Shown: positions 1 through 11,793, numbered from the stretch's first letter. The stretch: DNA of 64,000 nucleotides from Trema orientale (GCA_002914845.1 JXTC01000003.1:3389828-3453827); one strand, 5' to 3'. Notes: generated by a model not told the origin, from the letters alone. Made by a program: numbers and translations.

Positions 1-3000
1 TACCGAGACCAAGAACCTGAAGCTTTCCCCAAAGACGACACTTCTCACAGCCTACACAATCCATCAGTGCACTGCCATATGTAGATATAATGAACGCTTT
101 AATGAAACAAATAGTTGGAAAGCTGGGTGCAAATTATGAGAAAAAGGATACTATCTGCACATTGTAGTAAATGCTCATCACTAATTTGACGGTTAAACAT
201 ATAAGGAATATAGTAATGACTTATAAACACATTAAACAAATGTGGATAAGTATCCATCTCATTATCCAAGGACAAGGTAGGAATAAGACAAAATGTTCAG
301 AGATGAACCTAATATTTCTGAATTGCTTTTGAATCTGTTGCCTTAGTTGAGGTCCACTTTGGCCTTGCCACAACTTTGCTTCATCAAATGGAAGAGGACA
401 TGCAGCTTGAAGTTTAGGACTGTACAGTAGCTGCTTCATTAGAGACTGTGTTTTTAAGTCTTCTGAATGGTTCCCAGTGTCATACTCAGCCTGTTCCAGA
501 TAGTCTGCCGCCTGCAACATATTTTCAAGAAAACACAGTTAAAAAATCAAGTAATTAGAATTCGGTTTATGAAAGTAAAGGCCAATGGATACTCACTTTG
601 GTCACAGCACGGAGAACAAATAGGAATGTGAAGTACAAGTTCCGGACACGATGTGGGTACTTCAAAACACGGTCATATAGTAGTTCCACATTTTCACCCC
701 ACTGAAATCATATCAACAAATATCAAATGCTTAATCCACGAGAGGATAGGACACTTTACTGTTTTTGTCCTCGTCACAGAAGGAAAAAACTGAATGTTTA
801 AGTTGCACCTCATGAAATTTTGAATGACATCAAATTGAAAAGATAATTACATTTTGAACCATGTATTCTATTGTGCTGAAACAGAAACTTAAAAAAAAGT
901 CCTGGTGGTCGCTACTCTCTCAAGTGTGGATAGGTTTTAGTTCTTTTTAGCATCCATTTTTAATTTGAGCACGAGAAATGCGAGCTGCATTCTTTTTTAC
1001 ACTCTCTCAGTCTTGTTTGACTCGTGGATGCTACCATGGTTTGCTATAATATTAAAATATTAAACTGGACAATAGAATCCATGTGTCAAGTAGTGATACA
1101 GGAGTATAAAAGAGAGTGCTCTTTGAGCAATCAAGCCTCAAGTTAAGTATGTAGATTGCATGCAGTATGAATTGTTGATACAATCTCTACAGCAATCTGA
1201 ACATCTATCCACTCTAAACCACAACCACTAAAAATGGATGTCAAACCAGTAATAAACATAGATAAAACACTACGGTCAAATGGTATGAGGCAGCAGGAGA
1301 ACCTGATTGATAGTTTCATCCAGAAGGTAATCAGCAGCTATGTGGATTGAAATTGAGGAATGAAGACCAGATATTAATTTGTACAGAACTTTCTTTTCCT
1401 GACATATCTCGCCAGATGAATCTGCCGTTTAGAAGGAAAAAAGAAAAAGAAAAAACAAGAAGATGAATTTCCTAATGGATTTACCAAATAAAGATGATAC
1501 AGGGCAGCCACCCACGAATAATATTTCACTGATAGTAAAAGCAACAAGAATAAACAATATGTCTCAGTATGTATGTCCATATTTATCAAAAGAATTAATT
1601 TTATTAGAAGAAAAGATGTTGAACAAAGATATACTAGATCAAAACCAGCCCATTTTTTTAAAACTAAATTATTCTACGGGTTATTAGTTGATCTTTTAAT
1701 CTTTTTTTATCAGGCTTCAAACTTCCTTTTGAACAATTTCTTTTATTTTATTTATTTTTTTTTGGCTTTTCTTTCTTCAAAGAAGTACACCATCCCCTGA
1801 GTCTTGCTGGATCTAGCGATCATATGATGTCATTGAATATAATGAAGCCATTTTTTTCCCTTTAAAATTTGCAACAAAAAAAAAGGGGGGTGGGGGTTTA
1901 TATGTGGCATATTAGAATATAAATATCTGGTTTTGAAAAATTATACAAGAAAAGTTGTGGGGAACAGTAGCAAAGAATAATAGAAAGTATGAGAAAATAC
2001 AAGTAACATATTGATTGCTGATAAATCAACATATACAAACATATGCATATTTGTACATAAATAAATACATAATCTCGAACTCTGCTACATGAAACAGCAG
2101 AAAGTACTTCAAAGGTTCCATTCATTTAGAAACAAAAACCCCAAAGCATAAGAGAAGATGGGGGTTGCATTAGTAATAATGAATAGGCGTTAAGCTGGCA
2201 AGTGTACAATCAACCAAATAATTTCATAGAGCTAAGAAGTTGCATAGTTTAACTGCACAATGTCCCACATAAGATATTTGTTTAATCGTAAAATAAACTT
2301 GACAAACAAAAAAGCTTTGATTCTGTTACCAGTATAAAAACAGAGAAAAGAAAAAGGGCTTATTTTTTTTTTTTTTTAGCATGATCTTTATTCTTACCTA
2401 TTCTACAAAGAACCTAAGTTCTTTCCCTGCTTTCCGTCCTAATAATAAAGTTATTAGAGAATCATTTTCTTAAATTAAAAAAGAAATGGCGGTTATCCTT
2501 TCCTGTCAAATACACTTCTAAATTTATAGAGAAAGTGTAGGACAGCAAAGAATATTATTAAACTTAACGGCATGCATCAAAGCCCCACTAAGGTAAGAAG
2601 TCATCATTGATAACTGCTTACATTTTGCTTTTCAAATGATGCTCTATGACAATCAATTGTAACATGTTTAACATGAACTACTAAATTATCCTCAGTTTGT
2701 TAAAAATTTAGAATGTCCACCACAGTCAAGTTGTCAGCAAATATCTACAGGATCAACTTACATCTTGGGCAATTTTCGGAATACACAGCATCCCATATCC
2801 TTCTAGCTGATGGCCCAGTATAGCCAGTGTAACGTTCAGGGTTTAGTTGTAGGTTTACGTAGGTCATTTCACCTGCAGATCAAAAGTCAACAATCAATCT
2901 TTTGAAAATTTAATAGTCCTTTTGGCAGAGAAAACTATACCACTATACAATATAAAGGAACTATTGACACTCAAGATTTTATCAACATGCTGTAGCCATC

Positions 3001-5037
3001 AACCTCAACAACCCTATTATTTAATGTCTGAACTAAAGATTTCGAATTAGCTTATTGTTAATCATCTATAAATGTATATTCTCTATCATTTTAACTTCTG
3101 AAATTATACATAAATAGTCCTCTTTAATCTAAACCGCTATAATCTATAAACCAGCTTTCAATGCTAAAGATCTTGAGAACAGATTAACAGCTAAGCCTAG
3201 TAGAAGCACACACACAGTGGAATTTACCATTATCAGTTTCATCATCATTTGTCCATGGGTTATCTGTAACAATCCAACCTCTGAAAGCTCTACTGTCTAA
3301 AGTACGGTCAACAGTTGATTGTGGCTTTCCTTCTTGACACACCAAATCATCAGATGGAAGGCCATGGGTCCATGGTTTCTTAAAAGTTTCTGGAAATTCA
3401 TTTTCTGGGCATTCACAGACACTGCAGTCACGTAAACGACACATGCCGTCATCAGGCCAAAAAGGGCAGTCACACCATAGCTTGACCTATTGTATGGAAC
3501 AAGTATACATTGTCACTAAATTACAAAGATATTATAAAGTCAGCTAAAACAGAAATTTCAATTTATAACCTTTTCCGAATGACGGAAAAAAAAAACATCG
3601 GTATTCCCAGACGACTAATAATGTAAAATCAAATGCTTCCAAGTCATGAACAAATAAAGTACTAATCATGGTGCAAGCCTAGTAATTGGAGTGTAACAGA
3701 TAACTAGGTGTCCTAGATCTTCAAATAATAGCAAACTAACACTAGGTGTCCTATGATTATCCAACACTAGCACTTGAAAAGAAAGGGATAGGCATTGTAA
3801 CTACTAGATGGTAGACCTGACTTTCCATGGCATGACACCTCAACCAATCTTTTATACAAGCTTCCATATGATGATCAATAAAACAGAAAAAGAAAATACT
3901 TTTGGCTATACACCTGACTCTCCATGGCATGACCACCTCAATCAATACCAAATGCACTAACAAGAAATATGTGTTTGACAGCGAGCTCAAACAAAAAGTC
4001 TTTTAAACGTCCAGAACAAATGATGATGGGACAAAATACAGATAACACATTCAAACAAAAAGCTGTTTTAAACCTGTAAAAGGAATGTTATCACATAATA
4101 CACTACAGCAAAAGGAAGAAGTTGGAGAATCATCATGCTATAAGAGGGCATATCACACCTTAAAATACCGGAAAAAGGAGGTCGTCACGAGCTCTTGTAG
4201 TAGAGGGTACAAAAATTCCCCATTGATACTGTCAACTGTCTCATAATCACAATAACAGTCCTCAATCAAGCCAGTATATTTATTTTGGTCCTGCATCAAT
4301 CAAACAGAGGAAAATAATGGGTTAAGTGAATATAAATGCGGTGTTTCATATCCTCCATGTCATGATTAGATTGTTCCATGCTTCTCTTTCATCAATTACA
4401 TAATTACCTTCAATATATAGTTCCCCATTTCTTAAATATCGTATATCAGCAAAAGAGATAACGAAACTATCTTTGTTCTTTAGCACTCTTGAGAACTTTT
4501 TTGCTCAGTCAAAACATTCAAATTGATTGACAAAATTTGATCTTCTTAATAGTTTATTATCCAAAACAAATCATTGACTAATGCATGCATCAAAACCAAG
4601 TACAAAATAGTCCCCCAGATTCAGTCTCACATTAAACATAAAATTTAAACAACAATTTAGAACATTCAAGACTTAAAAAATCACTACTACAGGCTACATT
4701 CTAACAAATCGACCAGTATTTCGAATTGTGAAAATCAAAATAAGCTATACCTTCCGCAAAATCAAAAACCAGCATGGAAATAGAATTAGATTTCTTCAAC
4801 CGTTCCAGCACCAAATTCCCCTCCCCCCACCAAAAAAAAAAAAAAAAAAAAAAAAATCAGAGAGTGAGAGATTACCCGAGGAGGACAGTGACAGGAATTT
4901 GGGTCCTTAAAGAAGAGATAGAAATTGAGGTAAGAAGGAGCTGTAATGGAGCTCAATGCTGTGGCTATGAACACAATCGCCACTGCACCCACTAATGCCC
5001 GTCTCATCATCGTCGTCGTCCTCCCATTTTCCACCAT
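1..5037 (-). CDS. ERO1: ERO1 endoplasmic reticulum oxidoreductin, partial (C-terminus beyond window edge)
   Basis: ERO1 is a FAD enzyme of the ER lumen that re-oxidises protein disulfide isomerase and passes electrons to oxygen. Eight exons are visible with GT-AG introns and consistent phase: 5037-4876, 4290-4159, 3486-3228, 2872-2762, 1421-1303, 701-597, 511-309 and 71 to the window edge, giving 387 codons of the usual 450-480. Start: the ATG at 5037 is the first after an in-frame TGA at 5052. Residues 14-30 form a hydrophobic signal/anchor. The regulatory/shuttle pair is C114-x4-C119 (CRLRDC), in a Cys-rich stretch also holding C103, C105, C122 and C124. The active site CxxCxxC (C369, C372, C375) lies in exon 8. 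The blocks [34 protein letters not shown] and [12 protein letters not shown] are typical plant ERO1. The visible exons have no premature stop, so the gene looks functional. Arabidopsis has two paralogues (AERO1, AERO2); I cannot say which this matches. Confidence 0.95.
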
Positions 5038-5534
5038 TTTCTCCAATTTTCACCCAAATTTTCCACCTGAAAGCCCTTCGATTTTCTCAGCATCCAAACG
5101 CATAAAACCTAAATCATTTTCTGTCTCATTAGAGTCATGTAAGTCATCGATTCAGAGCCTACGCCACGCCGCCTTTCTGAGCTGTTTCATGGTTCTAACG
5201 GTCAAGGGGAGGACCGGACGAAAACACACGCGCGTCCTTCGTATTGGCTAATCACTCGCGACTCCATTGCACGTCTTCAAGAACTGTGTAGCGTCAGTGG
5301 AGCGTGTCGTCACCACCATTTGGAGCGCGTTTTGTCTATTTGAGCTGTGACGACTTTTCCTCTTCTGTTTATTATTGTGCAATTCGGTTCGAGTTTAGGC
5401 AAGTGAGGTGACGTGCTCTGGCCAATAGGAGAACTGCATGCGCAATAAAAAAATTTCGTGTCACGTTTTCTCTTTTACTATATTTTATTTTGTTTCTTTT
5501 GTTTTCTTTTTTTAATTTATATTGGAAATTTCAT
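5038..5534 (-). promoter_or_regulatory. Upstream region of ERO1 with TGACGTG and CCAAT boxes
   Basis: This is the 5' leader and proximal promoter of the ERO1 gene. It is more GC-rich than its surroundings. A bZIP-type TGACGTG core lies at 5409-5415, and a CCAAT box at 5422-5426 is followed after ten bases by CATG. TGACGTG and CCAAT-N10-CACG are plant unfolded-protein-response motifs, and ERO1 genes are usually ER-stress inducible, so control of this kind is inferred. I could not pick a TATA box or transcription start. Confidence 0.4.
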
Positions 5535-6589
5535 GGTCTGATTGGTTCGGTATTTGGATCTAATTTTATGATTTGAAAATATTTTAATTTTTAAATATGT
5601 GATTGATAGGTTGTTTCCAAAACCATTTTCTAAAATATTTTTCAAAAAGGATGATTCTTCCAGGCAAAAAATTAAAATCGATAATAAGTCATTTTCATCA
5701 TTTCCAAGTGAAGGACAATGATGGGTACTATATAACCTCCTTCTCCATCGGCTTCTTTGTTGGCCTTTCCTTCAAGCTCATGAAAGTGCAGGGTGTCTCC
5801 TCCTAGAACTCTTGTTCTGAGGCACCACCATCGCCTCCTCGTTGATAGCCGGGAACTCGTACAGCACCGACTCCACCTCCACCCTGCTCAGATTCTCCCT
5901 GCCGCTTATGATGACGTCCTTTCGACCTGCCCTTATCTCTAGGTACTTATCTGGGTGCATCACCCCAATGTTTCCTGTGTAGAACCACCTGTCTCCACTC
6001 ATCGACTTCGTCGTGCCTTCCGAGTCTTTCACGTACCCGAGTATGATCGACCCGCCTCTCAGGACCACCTCCCTGAGGCTCGACCCATCTTGCCTTATGC
6101 TGGCTCCCGTCGCCAGGTCAACGACACCGAGCTTGGTCAGCGCCACCTTCTCCACTCCTACCTCGCCCTCTCCATCGCCAGGAGCCGATTCCACTCCCGC
6201 TTCCACCCGCATGACACCACCAGGACTATGAGCTCCTGAAGCTCTTCATGGCGATCAAGCTCTGAATCGGCAAAATGACCGGGCAGGTTTGGGTACTTGT
6301 GGCATGCAAGGATGTTTTGGGTGAGGAGTAAATATACAGAGGAATTCACGAGAATCATCACAAAGACTTTAATTAAGCCATTACCAAAAAATAAATAATA
6401 AAGGATGTGGGTGAAAAGTAAATACATAACTGAACACTTTTCATTTTTCTTCAACCTGAAAACATTAACATAGATGAGGGACCAATCTAACTTTTCAAAA
6501 CTTCATTTTTACTAACTTATTCCAGATTTTTGTTTTCAATACATCTTTTTAGAAAATACAGTTTTTGAGTAATAAACCAATCAGGCCCC
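5535..6589. mobile_element. Pack-MULE-like element carrying an acyl-activating-enzyme fragment
   Basis: The left end reads GGTCTGATTGGTT and the inverted right end reads GGGGCCTGATTGGTT. Nine-base direct repeats flank it: AAATTTCAT at 5526-5534 and AAATTTCCT at 6590-6598 (8 of 9 match). Nine-base duplications are typical of Mutator-like elements. Weak inverted similarity continues inward (TTTTCTAAAA near both ends). No transposase is present. The interior is a GC-rich piece of a host enzyme gene on the minus strand, the defining property of a Pack-MULE. The TIR match is short, so the class call is moderate. Confidence 0.6.
5725..6245 (-). pseudogene. Acyl-activating enzyme (AMP-dependent CoA ligase) fragment
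   Basis: The minus-strand translation matches the C-terminal half of the plant acyl-activating enzyme/AMP-binding family, which makes acyl-CoA from a carboxylate, ATP and CoA. Order: an entry segment with CGWKREWNRL (about 6160-6200, one frame); then, after a frameshift, VVLRGGSIILGYVKDSEGT, WFYTGN near 5970-5990, GVMHPDKYLEI, RKDVIISGRENL and VEVESVLYEFPAINEEA; then a second frameshift near 5800 before ETPCTFMSLKE. The usual YTGD aspartate is Asn and the usual GGEN reads GREN, so conserved catalytic-core positions are lost as well as the frame. No intron is seen. It lies inside the element at 5535-6589 and is probably captured. Confidence 0.75.
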
Positions 6590-6707
6590 AAATTTCCTTC
6601 CTTCCTACATTTTCAAGAATCCTATCCTAGACCAACTTGTTTTATTTCATTGGTTACACTTTTTTTTTCTCTTCTTTTTTTTTAAAAGAAAAAGACAATT
6701 ATTTAGT

Positions 6708-6745
<38 letters not shown>

Positions 6746-7134
6746 TGTTGCATGGAGGGTAAGCTCAAGTATTGAAAGTGCACTAAAGAAAAAAAAAAGG
6801 TTGAGTGTTGTTTCTTTGTGATCAAACAATAGTATGCATTTTGTAATGAAAAATCAAATTGGATTAATGGTGGTCCCTAAACTATCTAATATAATTGGTC
6901 CTCAAAATTTCAATTTTAGCAATTAAACTCTTGAACTTTTTGATTTTGCAGTAATTTGGCACTTGAACTATTTAAATTACAATCTGTTGTTAAATTTTTG
7001 ACAAAAAATACATGTGAAGAGCACGTAATGACATCTGAAATTGTATTTCAAAAGTAATTTAGGAATTCTAAACATAAAAATATATGAACAATTACAAAAA
7101 AATTTTCTCTAAATTTATAGATCTAAGAACTCTA
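6590..7134. other. Intergenic, AT-rich with long poly(T) tract
   Basis: No gene is seen. There is a T tract of roughly 34 bases near 6711-6744. A stretch at about 6868-6990 of the form 'ggtccctaaactat...cttgaactat' resembles one arm of a MULE-type MITE, but I found no partner arm. Confidence 0.5.
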
Positions 7135-7878
7135 TGTTGGAAAATGAGTTAAGATATTGGGTTTGTCTTGGGCTTGGAAGCCCATGTATATTGTAAAGTC
7201 TAATTTTGTGTTATAAAACCTATTTTCATGAACTATTTTCAAGCTAAAAATTGAGTGAGACCCACGTCTTGTCGATGAAAGGTCTCGGTAAATTCTTGTT
7301 CTCCTCCGCAAGGACATCGATTTCGTATATTTACACACTCAAAATGGTGCACGGATGAATGAAAATTGTTGCTCAAAAGTGCACCATTGAAATGGAAAAA
7401 AAAAAAATGTTAGAATCCCACATTGATGGGAAATGCAAGGAACAAATGGTATATATAGGCTCATGTTTTGTGATAGTGGTAAGAATAACTACTATAGATG
7501 CTTTCTTAGGTGCGCGCGGAGGGGTGCAAATATTCGGACTTGGGCCTGAATTTGCATGGGCTCGTGTGCGTCTGCACCTGTGGACACGAATGCTGGGCCG
7601 AAACTTAGACCACAGTAAGCCCAACTTTTTGTTGCAGTCCAGTTAATTTTTTCTTTCATTTTTGGACATTTTTACTTCTTCAAATGATGTAACCTATGTA
7701 CTTAATACCCGAAACTACCAAAAAAAACCTGAAAAACATTATGGACATTTTGTTAAACCTATTTGGACGTTTGTTAAACGTTTTTGGACGTTTTGGCAAG
7801 TGTAATAGCCAGCTTGGATTGATAAGTTGTAACAGCCAACAAATAGGCTACAAGGTACATAACCCCCATTTCAGAAAC

Positions 7879-7886
7879 TATAAAAG
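7879..7886 (+). promoter_or_regulatory. TATA box of the Copia-1 LTR
   Basis: TATAAAAG preceded by AAAC, then a pyrimidine/TCATC-rich start region. The same arrangement occurs in Copia-2 at 50698-50706 on the minus strand. Confidence 0.55.
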
Positions 7887-8366
7887 GAGATTTCCTCTTC
7901 ATCATTCGACACACCAAAAATCAGAAGCATCTCTCTGGTTTCTCTCTACCGTCCTCTCTCGATTTCTCTATTCTTCGAGTGTTCTTGTGTTCTTAGATTT
8001 ACTAACTGAAGTTCTTCAAGTGTTTAGGAATTTCAAAACTAGGGTTCTTAGAGTGTTGGAGTTCATAGCAATCCAGTTTGTAGAGTGGAGGTGTTGGTGC
8101 TTCACCTGCGGCTCTTCGTCGTTGTGTACTGAGAAACTGACGCTTACTAAATCTTCAAGCATTCTGGTGGAGGGAGCAAATCAGTTTTAAGAATACTGTG
8201 TAGTACACAGGCCTCAGCGGTTAATAGTGTTTTGTTTTATAGGATTTTCGAAGTGCTACTGAAATTTTGTTGGAGCAAACTTTTGGTAACTTTATATTTA
8301 TTTTTCGTTGTGACCTTATATATTGCATGTTACTATTTGCCTACAATCTTAAAACTGAATCGTTAT

Positions 8367-8550
8367 TTTATATAAGGTTATATTAGGTTGCACGCTAGAA
8401 TTTACTTTATTAAATTCTTTATGCTCTTATATGAGGTTTTGTTAGGTTGTATATTAGAATTTATTTTATTAAATTTTTTATCCTCTTATATAAGGTTTTA
8501 AAATTAGGTTGCATGTTAGAACTTGTGTTTATTAAATTCTTTATGCTCTT
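8367..8550 (+). repeat. Minisatellite in Copia-1 leader, about 60-bp period
   Basis: Three diverged units anchored on TTAGGTTG at 8383, 8442 and 8504 (spacing 59 and 62), each followed by a TTTATTAAATTCTTTAT-like stretch. A matching array on the opposite strand occurs in Copia-2 at about 50005-50165. Confidence 0.65.
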
Positions 8551-8850
8551 ATTTGTAATATATATAATTCTAGTTATTTGAATATATATATATATATATA
8601 TTGCTCTCTTGCTTTGTTATTACAATCATTCTTGGTGTGGGATTCTTGTGGAGAAGAATTTGTATTCTGTCTAAGGAGACCGGGTTTAAAGAGGAAGCAT
8701 TTGTGACCCCTCCACGTCTTTCCTAGGAGTTTCTTTGAAATTCTATCTAGGAGGCGGGATTTTAAGTGGGACCTGTTTGTGAATCCTTTGGCCTTTCCTT
8801 GGAACTAGTTTGTAATGAAATTAATAATCTTTGATTGATTAATTTCAGAG

Positions 8851-9770
8851 ATGGCGAATAATAATGTTGATGTTGTCAATGCCGAGAATATGACTAGTTC
8901 TCAACAGCCTACTGTGATACCTGCAGTGCTTGTCCCTGTTGTGGCTCAAGGACCAAACCCTCTTGTGACTCTAATGGTACCAGCGGCGCACCATAGAGAG
9001 AAGCCTGAGAAGTTTAATGGGTTGAACTTTTAAATGTGGTAGCAAAAAATGCTTTTTTATCTGACCAGATTGAACCTTACAAGGTTATTGATTGAAGAGG
9101 CTCTAAAAGTCAGAAAAGATAAGCAAGATTTCCAAGTTCTTGCAGCGGTGGATGCTTGGAAACAATCTAGCTGCCTATGCCGAAACTATGCAATGAATGG
9201 TTTGACCGATTCATTATATAGTGTATATCGTAATAAGAAAATGACAAAGGAATTATAGGAGTCACTAAACCATAAATATACAACTGAGGATACTGGTTCT
9301 AAGAAATTTATGGTGGGACACTTCCTCAATTATAAAATGGTCGACTCTAAAATTGTAATCAGTCAAGTTCAGGAGTTTCAGTTGATTCTCTATGAGACTC
9401 AGGCAGAAGTGATGGCCCTTTGTGAACCCTTCCAAGTAGCTACTATTATTGAGAAGCTACCCCTTTATGGAAGGATTTCAAGAGCTACCTAAAGCATAAG
9501 TGAAAGATCATGAGCCTTGAAGACCTTGTTATCAGGCTCCGCATTGAATAAGACAAAAGACGTGCTGAAAAGACAGGAGCCTCGTCTAGTACATTTGGGG
9601 CAAAAGCAAATATTATAGAGCATGATCAAAGCTCTAAGGGTAAGAAAAACAAGTCAAAGAAAGGGTCCAAGGTAGGACCTAAAGGTGGAGTGGGCAAGAA
9701 GCAAAAATTCTAAGAACAATGCTTTAATTGTGATAAGATGGGTCATAGGGTTTCAGATTGCCGACTTCCG
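8851..9770 (+). pseudogene. Copia-1 gag remnant
   Basis: Opens with ATG at 8851 (MANNNVDVV), then EKPEKFNGLNF, which is broken by stops at the F-x-W core (LNF*MW*QK). The UBN2-type gag helical region follows (LTRLLIEEALKV, DAWKQ, MNGLTDSLY, KFMVGHFLNYKMVD), then a CX2CX4HX4C zinc knuckle (CFNCDKMGHRVSDC) at 9720-9761. Gag packages the element's RNA into particles. Several in-frame stops make it non-functional. Confidence 0.8.
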
Positions 9771-11555
9771 AAGAAGAAGAAGAATGAAGCCAATGTGATG
9801 GATGGCATCACAAAAGATGTAGAAGATATAAGTTTGTCTGCAGTCATTTTTGAAGTCAATCTTGTGGGGTCCAATCCAAAGGAATGATGGATTGACACTG
9901 GAGCTTCAAGGCATGTTTATTCCGACAAAGGCATGTTCACAACCTTTGAACCAGTAGAGAATGGGAAAAAGCTCTTCATGGGTAATTTTGCCACATCTGA
10001 AGTATAAGGTCTGGGCAAAGTGGTGCTAAAGATGACCTATGGGAAGGAAGTGACTCTGAACAATGTGATGTATGTACCAGACATCCGTAAGAACCTTGTA
10101 TTTGGTTCACTTCTGAATAAGCATGGATTCCGCACGGTGTTTGAGTTAGATAAATTTGTATTGACCAAGAGTGGTCTTTTTATGGGAAAGGGATATGAAT
10201 GTGGGGGTATGTTTAAACTCAATATAATGACTGTAAAGCCCAAAATTAATAAAGCTAGTTCTTCTACTTATTTGAATGAATCTTCTACCTTATTGCATAG
10301 TAGACTTGGACATGTTAATTATGATACTATAAGTAGATTAATTAACTTAAATCATATCTCTACTTTCCAAATTGATACAAAACATAAGTGTTAAACTTGT
10401 GTTGAGACAAAATTGACAAGGTCATCTTTTCAAATTATTGAAAGAATACTGAACCCCTTGATTTAATTCACAGTGACATTTGTGATTTAAAATTTATACA
10501 AACAAGGGGAGACAATAAGTATTTTATTACTTTTGTCGATGATAGCACAAAATATTGTTATGTGTATTTGCTAAAATCCAAGGACGAAGCAATAGAGAAG
10601 TTTATTCTCTATAAGAATGAGGTTGAAAATCAACTTAATAAGAAGGTTAAGATGATAAGAAGTGACCGTGGTAGAGAGTATGAATCACCTTTCGGTGAAT
10701 TTTATGCGTAATACGGAATAATACATAAGGTCACTCCGCCTTATTCGCCTCAGTCAAATGGTGTTGCTGAGAGAAAAAATCGAACTTTGAAAGAGATGAT
10801 GAATACATTGCTGTTAAGTTCTAGGTTATCTCAGAACATGTGGGGAGAAGCTGTTTTAACAGCTAATTACCTTTCAAATAAGGTACCCAGTAAGAAAGAA
10901 GAAAAGATACCTTATAAATTGTGGAAAGGTAAAAATACTTGCAAATATGGGGATATCTTGCTAAGGTAACGGTACCTACACCTAAAAAGGTAAAAATAGG
11001 ACCAAAGACAGTTGATTGCATTTTCATTTGTTATGCACATAATAGTAGTACTTATCGGTTTCTTGTGTATGAGTCACAAATCCCAGACATACACAAGAAC
11101 ACTATAATGGAATCGAGAAATGTATCGTTCTTTGAATATGATTTCCGTATAAATCCAAGGAAGTACCTAGTACATCTAAACAAACTTATGAGGCTATCAT
11201 TGAGGATAGTCAGAACCAAAAACAAGTCATTAAGATGAGCCTAGATGCAGTAAAAGAGCGAAAACTAAAAAATCTTTTGGTCTGGATTTTTTTGTTTACA
11301 TGTTGGAAAGTGAACCTTAAAGCTTCTAAGATGCTGTGAGCTATATTGAGGTATCTTTGTAGAAAGAGGCCATTAAGAGCGAAATTGATTCCATCATACA
11401 AAACTATGCGTAGGAACTAGTGGATCTTCTTCTAGGATGCAAGCCACTTGGTTCAAAATGGATTTTCAAAAGGAAAATGAAAGTAGATGGAACAATTGAC
11501 AAATATAAGACTAGATTAGTTATCAAAGATTATAGGCAAAAGGAAGGCCTAGATT
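9771..11555 (+). pseudogene. Copia-1 pol remnant (protease, integrase, start of RT)
   Basis: The protease motif WIDTGAS is present near 9888-9908, directly after a TGA stop at 9885-9887. Then come [11 protein letters not shown], the GAG-pre-integrase region with LLHSRLGHVNYD, and the integrase core with SDICD, SDRGREYESPF and [11 protein letters not shown] (D, D and E positions kept) and NMWGEAV. RT starts with GSKWIFKRKMKVDGTIDKY near 11450-11510 and ends at about 11555. There are stops at 10394, 10709 and elsewhere, plus frameshifts. RT catalytic residues and RNase H are absent. Confidence 0.8.
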
Positions 11556-11557
11556 GG

Positions 11558-11793
11558 GGTTGGAGAGTACATGTTATGAAGAATTCATGGACCATTTGAA
11601 TCACATCAGCTTTTATGGTATCCCAATATACTTTGTAGAAAAGGCCAGTTAGACCATCAGGACCAAGAGCTTTATCTGGGTTGATCTCAGATAGTGTGGC
11701 AACAATTTCAGCATTTGTGGGAATTTCAGTAAGCACTTCATTTTGAGCTTTAGAGATAACATGTATGGTTAGTATCACTTGTATCAGAAACAC
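11558..11793 (-). mobile_element. LINE (non-LTR) reverse transcriptase fragment
   Basis: The minus-strand frame holds the N-terminal LINE-1-type RT words LTEIPTNAEIVATLSEINPD, then KALGPDGLTGLFYKVYW and VIQMVHEFF. Only about 60 residues of a roughly 1,200-residue ORF2 remain. It butts directly against the broken 3' end of Copia-1. Residues read upstream of about 11750 are not clearly LINE. Confidence 0.75.

Larger units (their letters stand above)
7135..8850 (+). repeat. 5' LTR and leader of Copia-1
   Basis: Matches the minus-strand region 51657-49717 of Copia-2 in order: the TGTTRGAAA start, ACCCACRTCTTG, the CGGATGAAT block, the TATA box, a Ser/Leu-rich open stretch without meaning, a tandem-repeat block and the gag ATG. 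The LTR 3' end is probably near the shared TACACA at about 8212, but this is not proven. Confidence 0.6.
7135..11555 (+). mobile_element. Copia-1: 3'-truncated Ty1/copia retrotransposon
   Basis: A TGTTGGAAA LTR start at 7135 is followed by an LTR/leader to 8850, then degenerate gag, protease, integrase and the beginning of reverse transcriptase. Copia similarity stops near 11555, just after the RT words KEGLDW, where an unrelated LINE fragment begins. There is no RNase H and no 3' LTR. The second family member (Copia-2, 46803-51657, minus) matches it along its length. Many in-frame stops show it is dead. The inner LTR boundary and a primer-binding site could not be located. Confidence 0.85.

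Noticed and set aside
4728..4995. Two plus-strand frames over the ERO1 first intron/exon
   Set aside because: They owe their length to poly(A) lysine codons and overlap the ERO1 signal-peptide exon on the other strand.
5955..6239. Plus-strand frames opposite the acyl-activating fragment
   Set aside because: Shadow frames of a GC-rich coding remnant; no motif.
7696..8190. 164-codon plus frame
   Set aside because: Lies across the TATA box and transcribed start of the Copia-1 LTR; no domain, and not kept in Copia-2.
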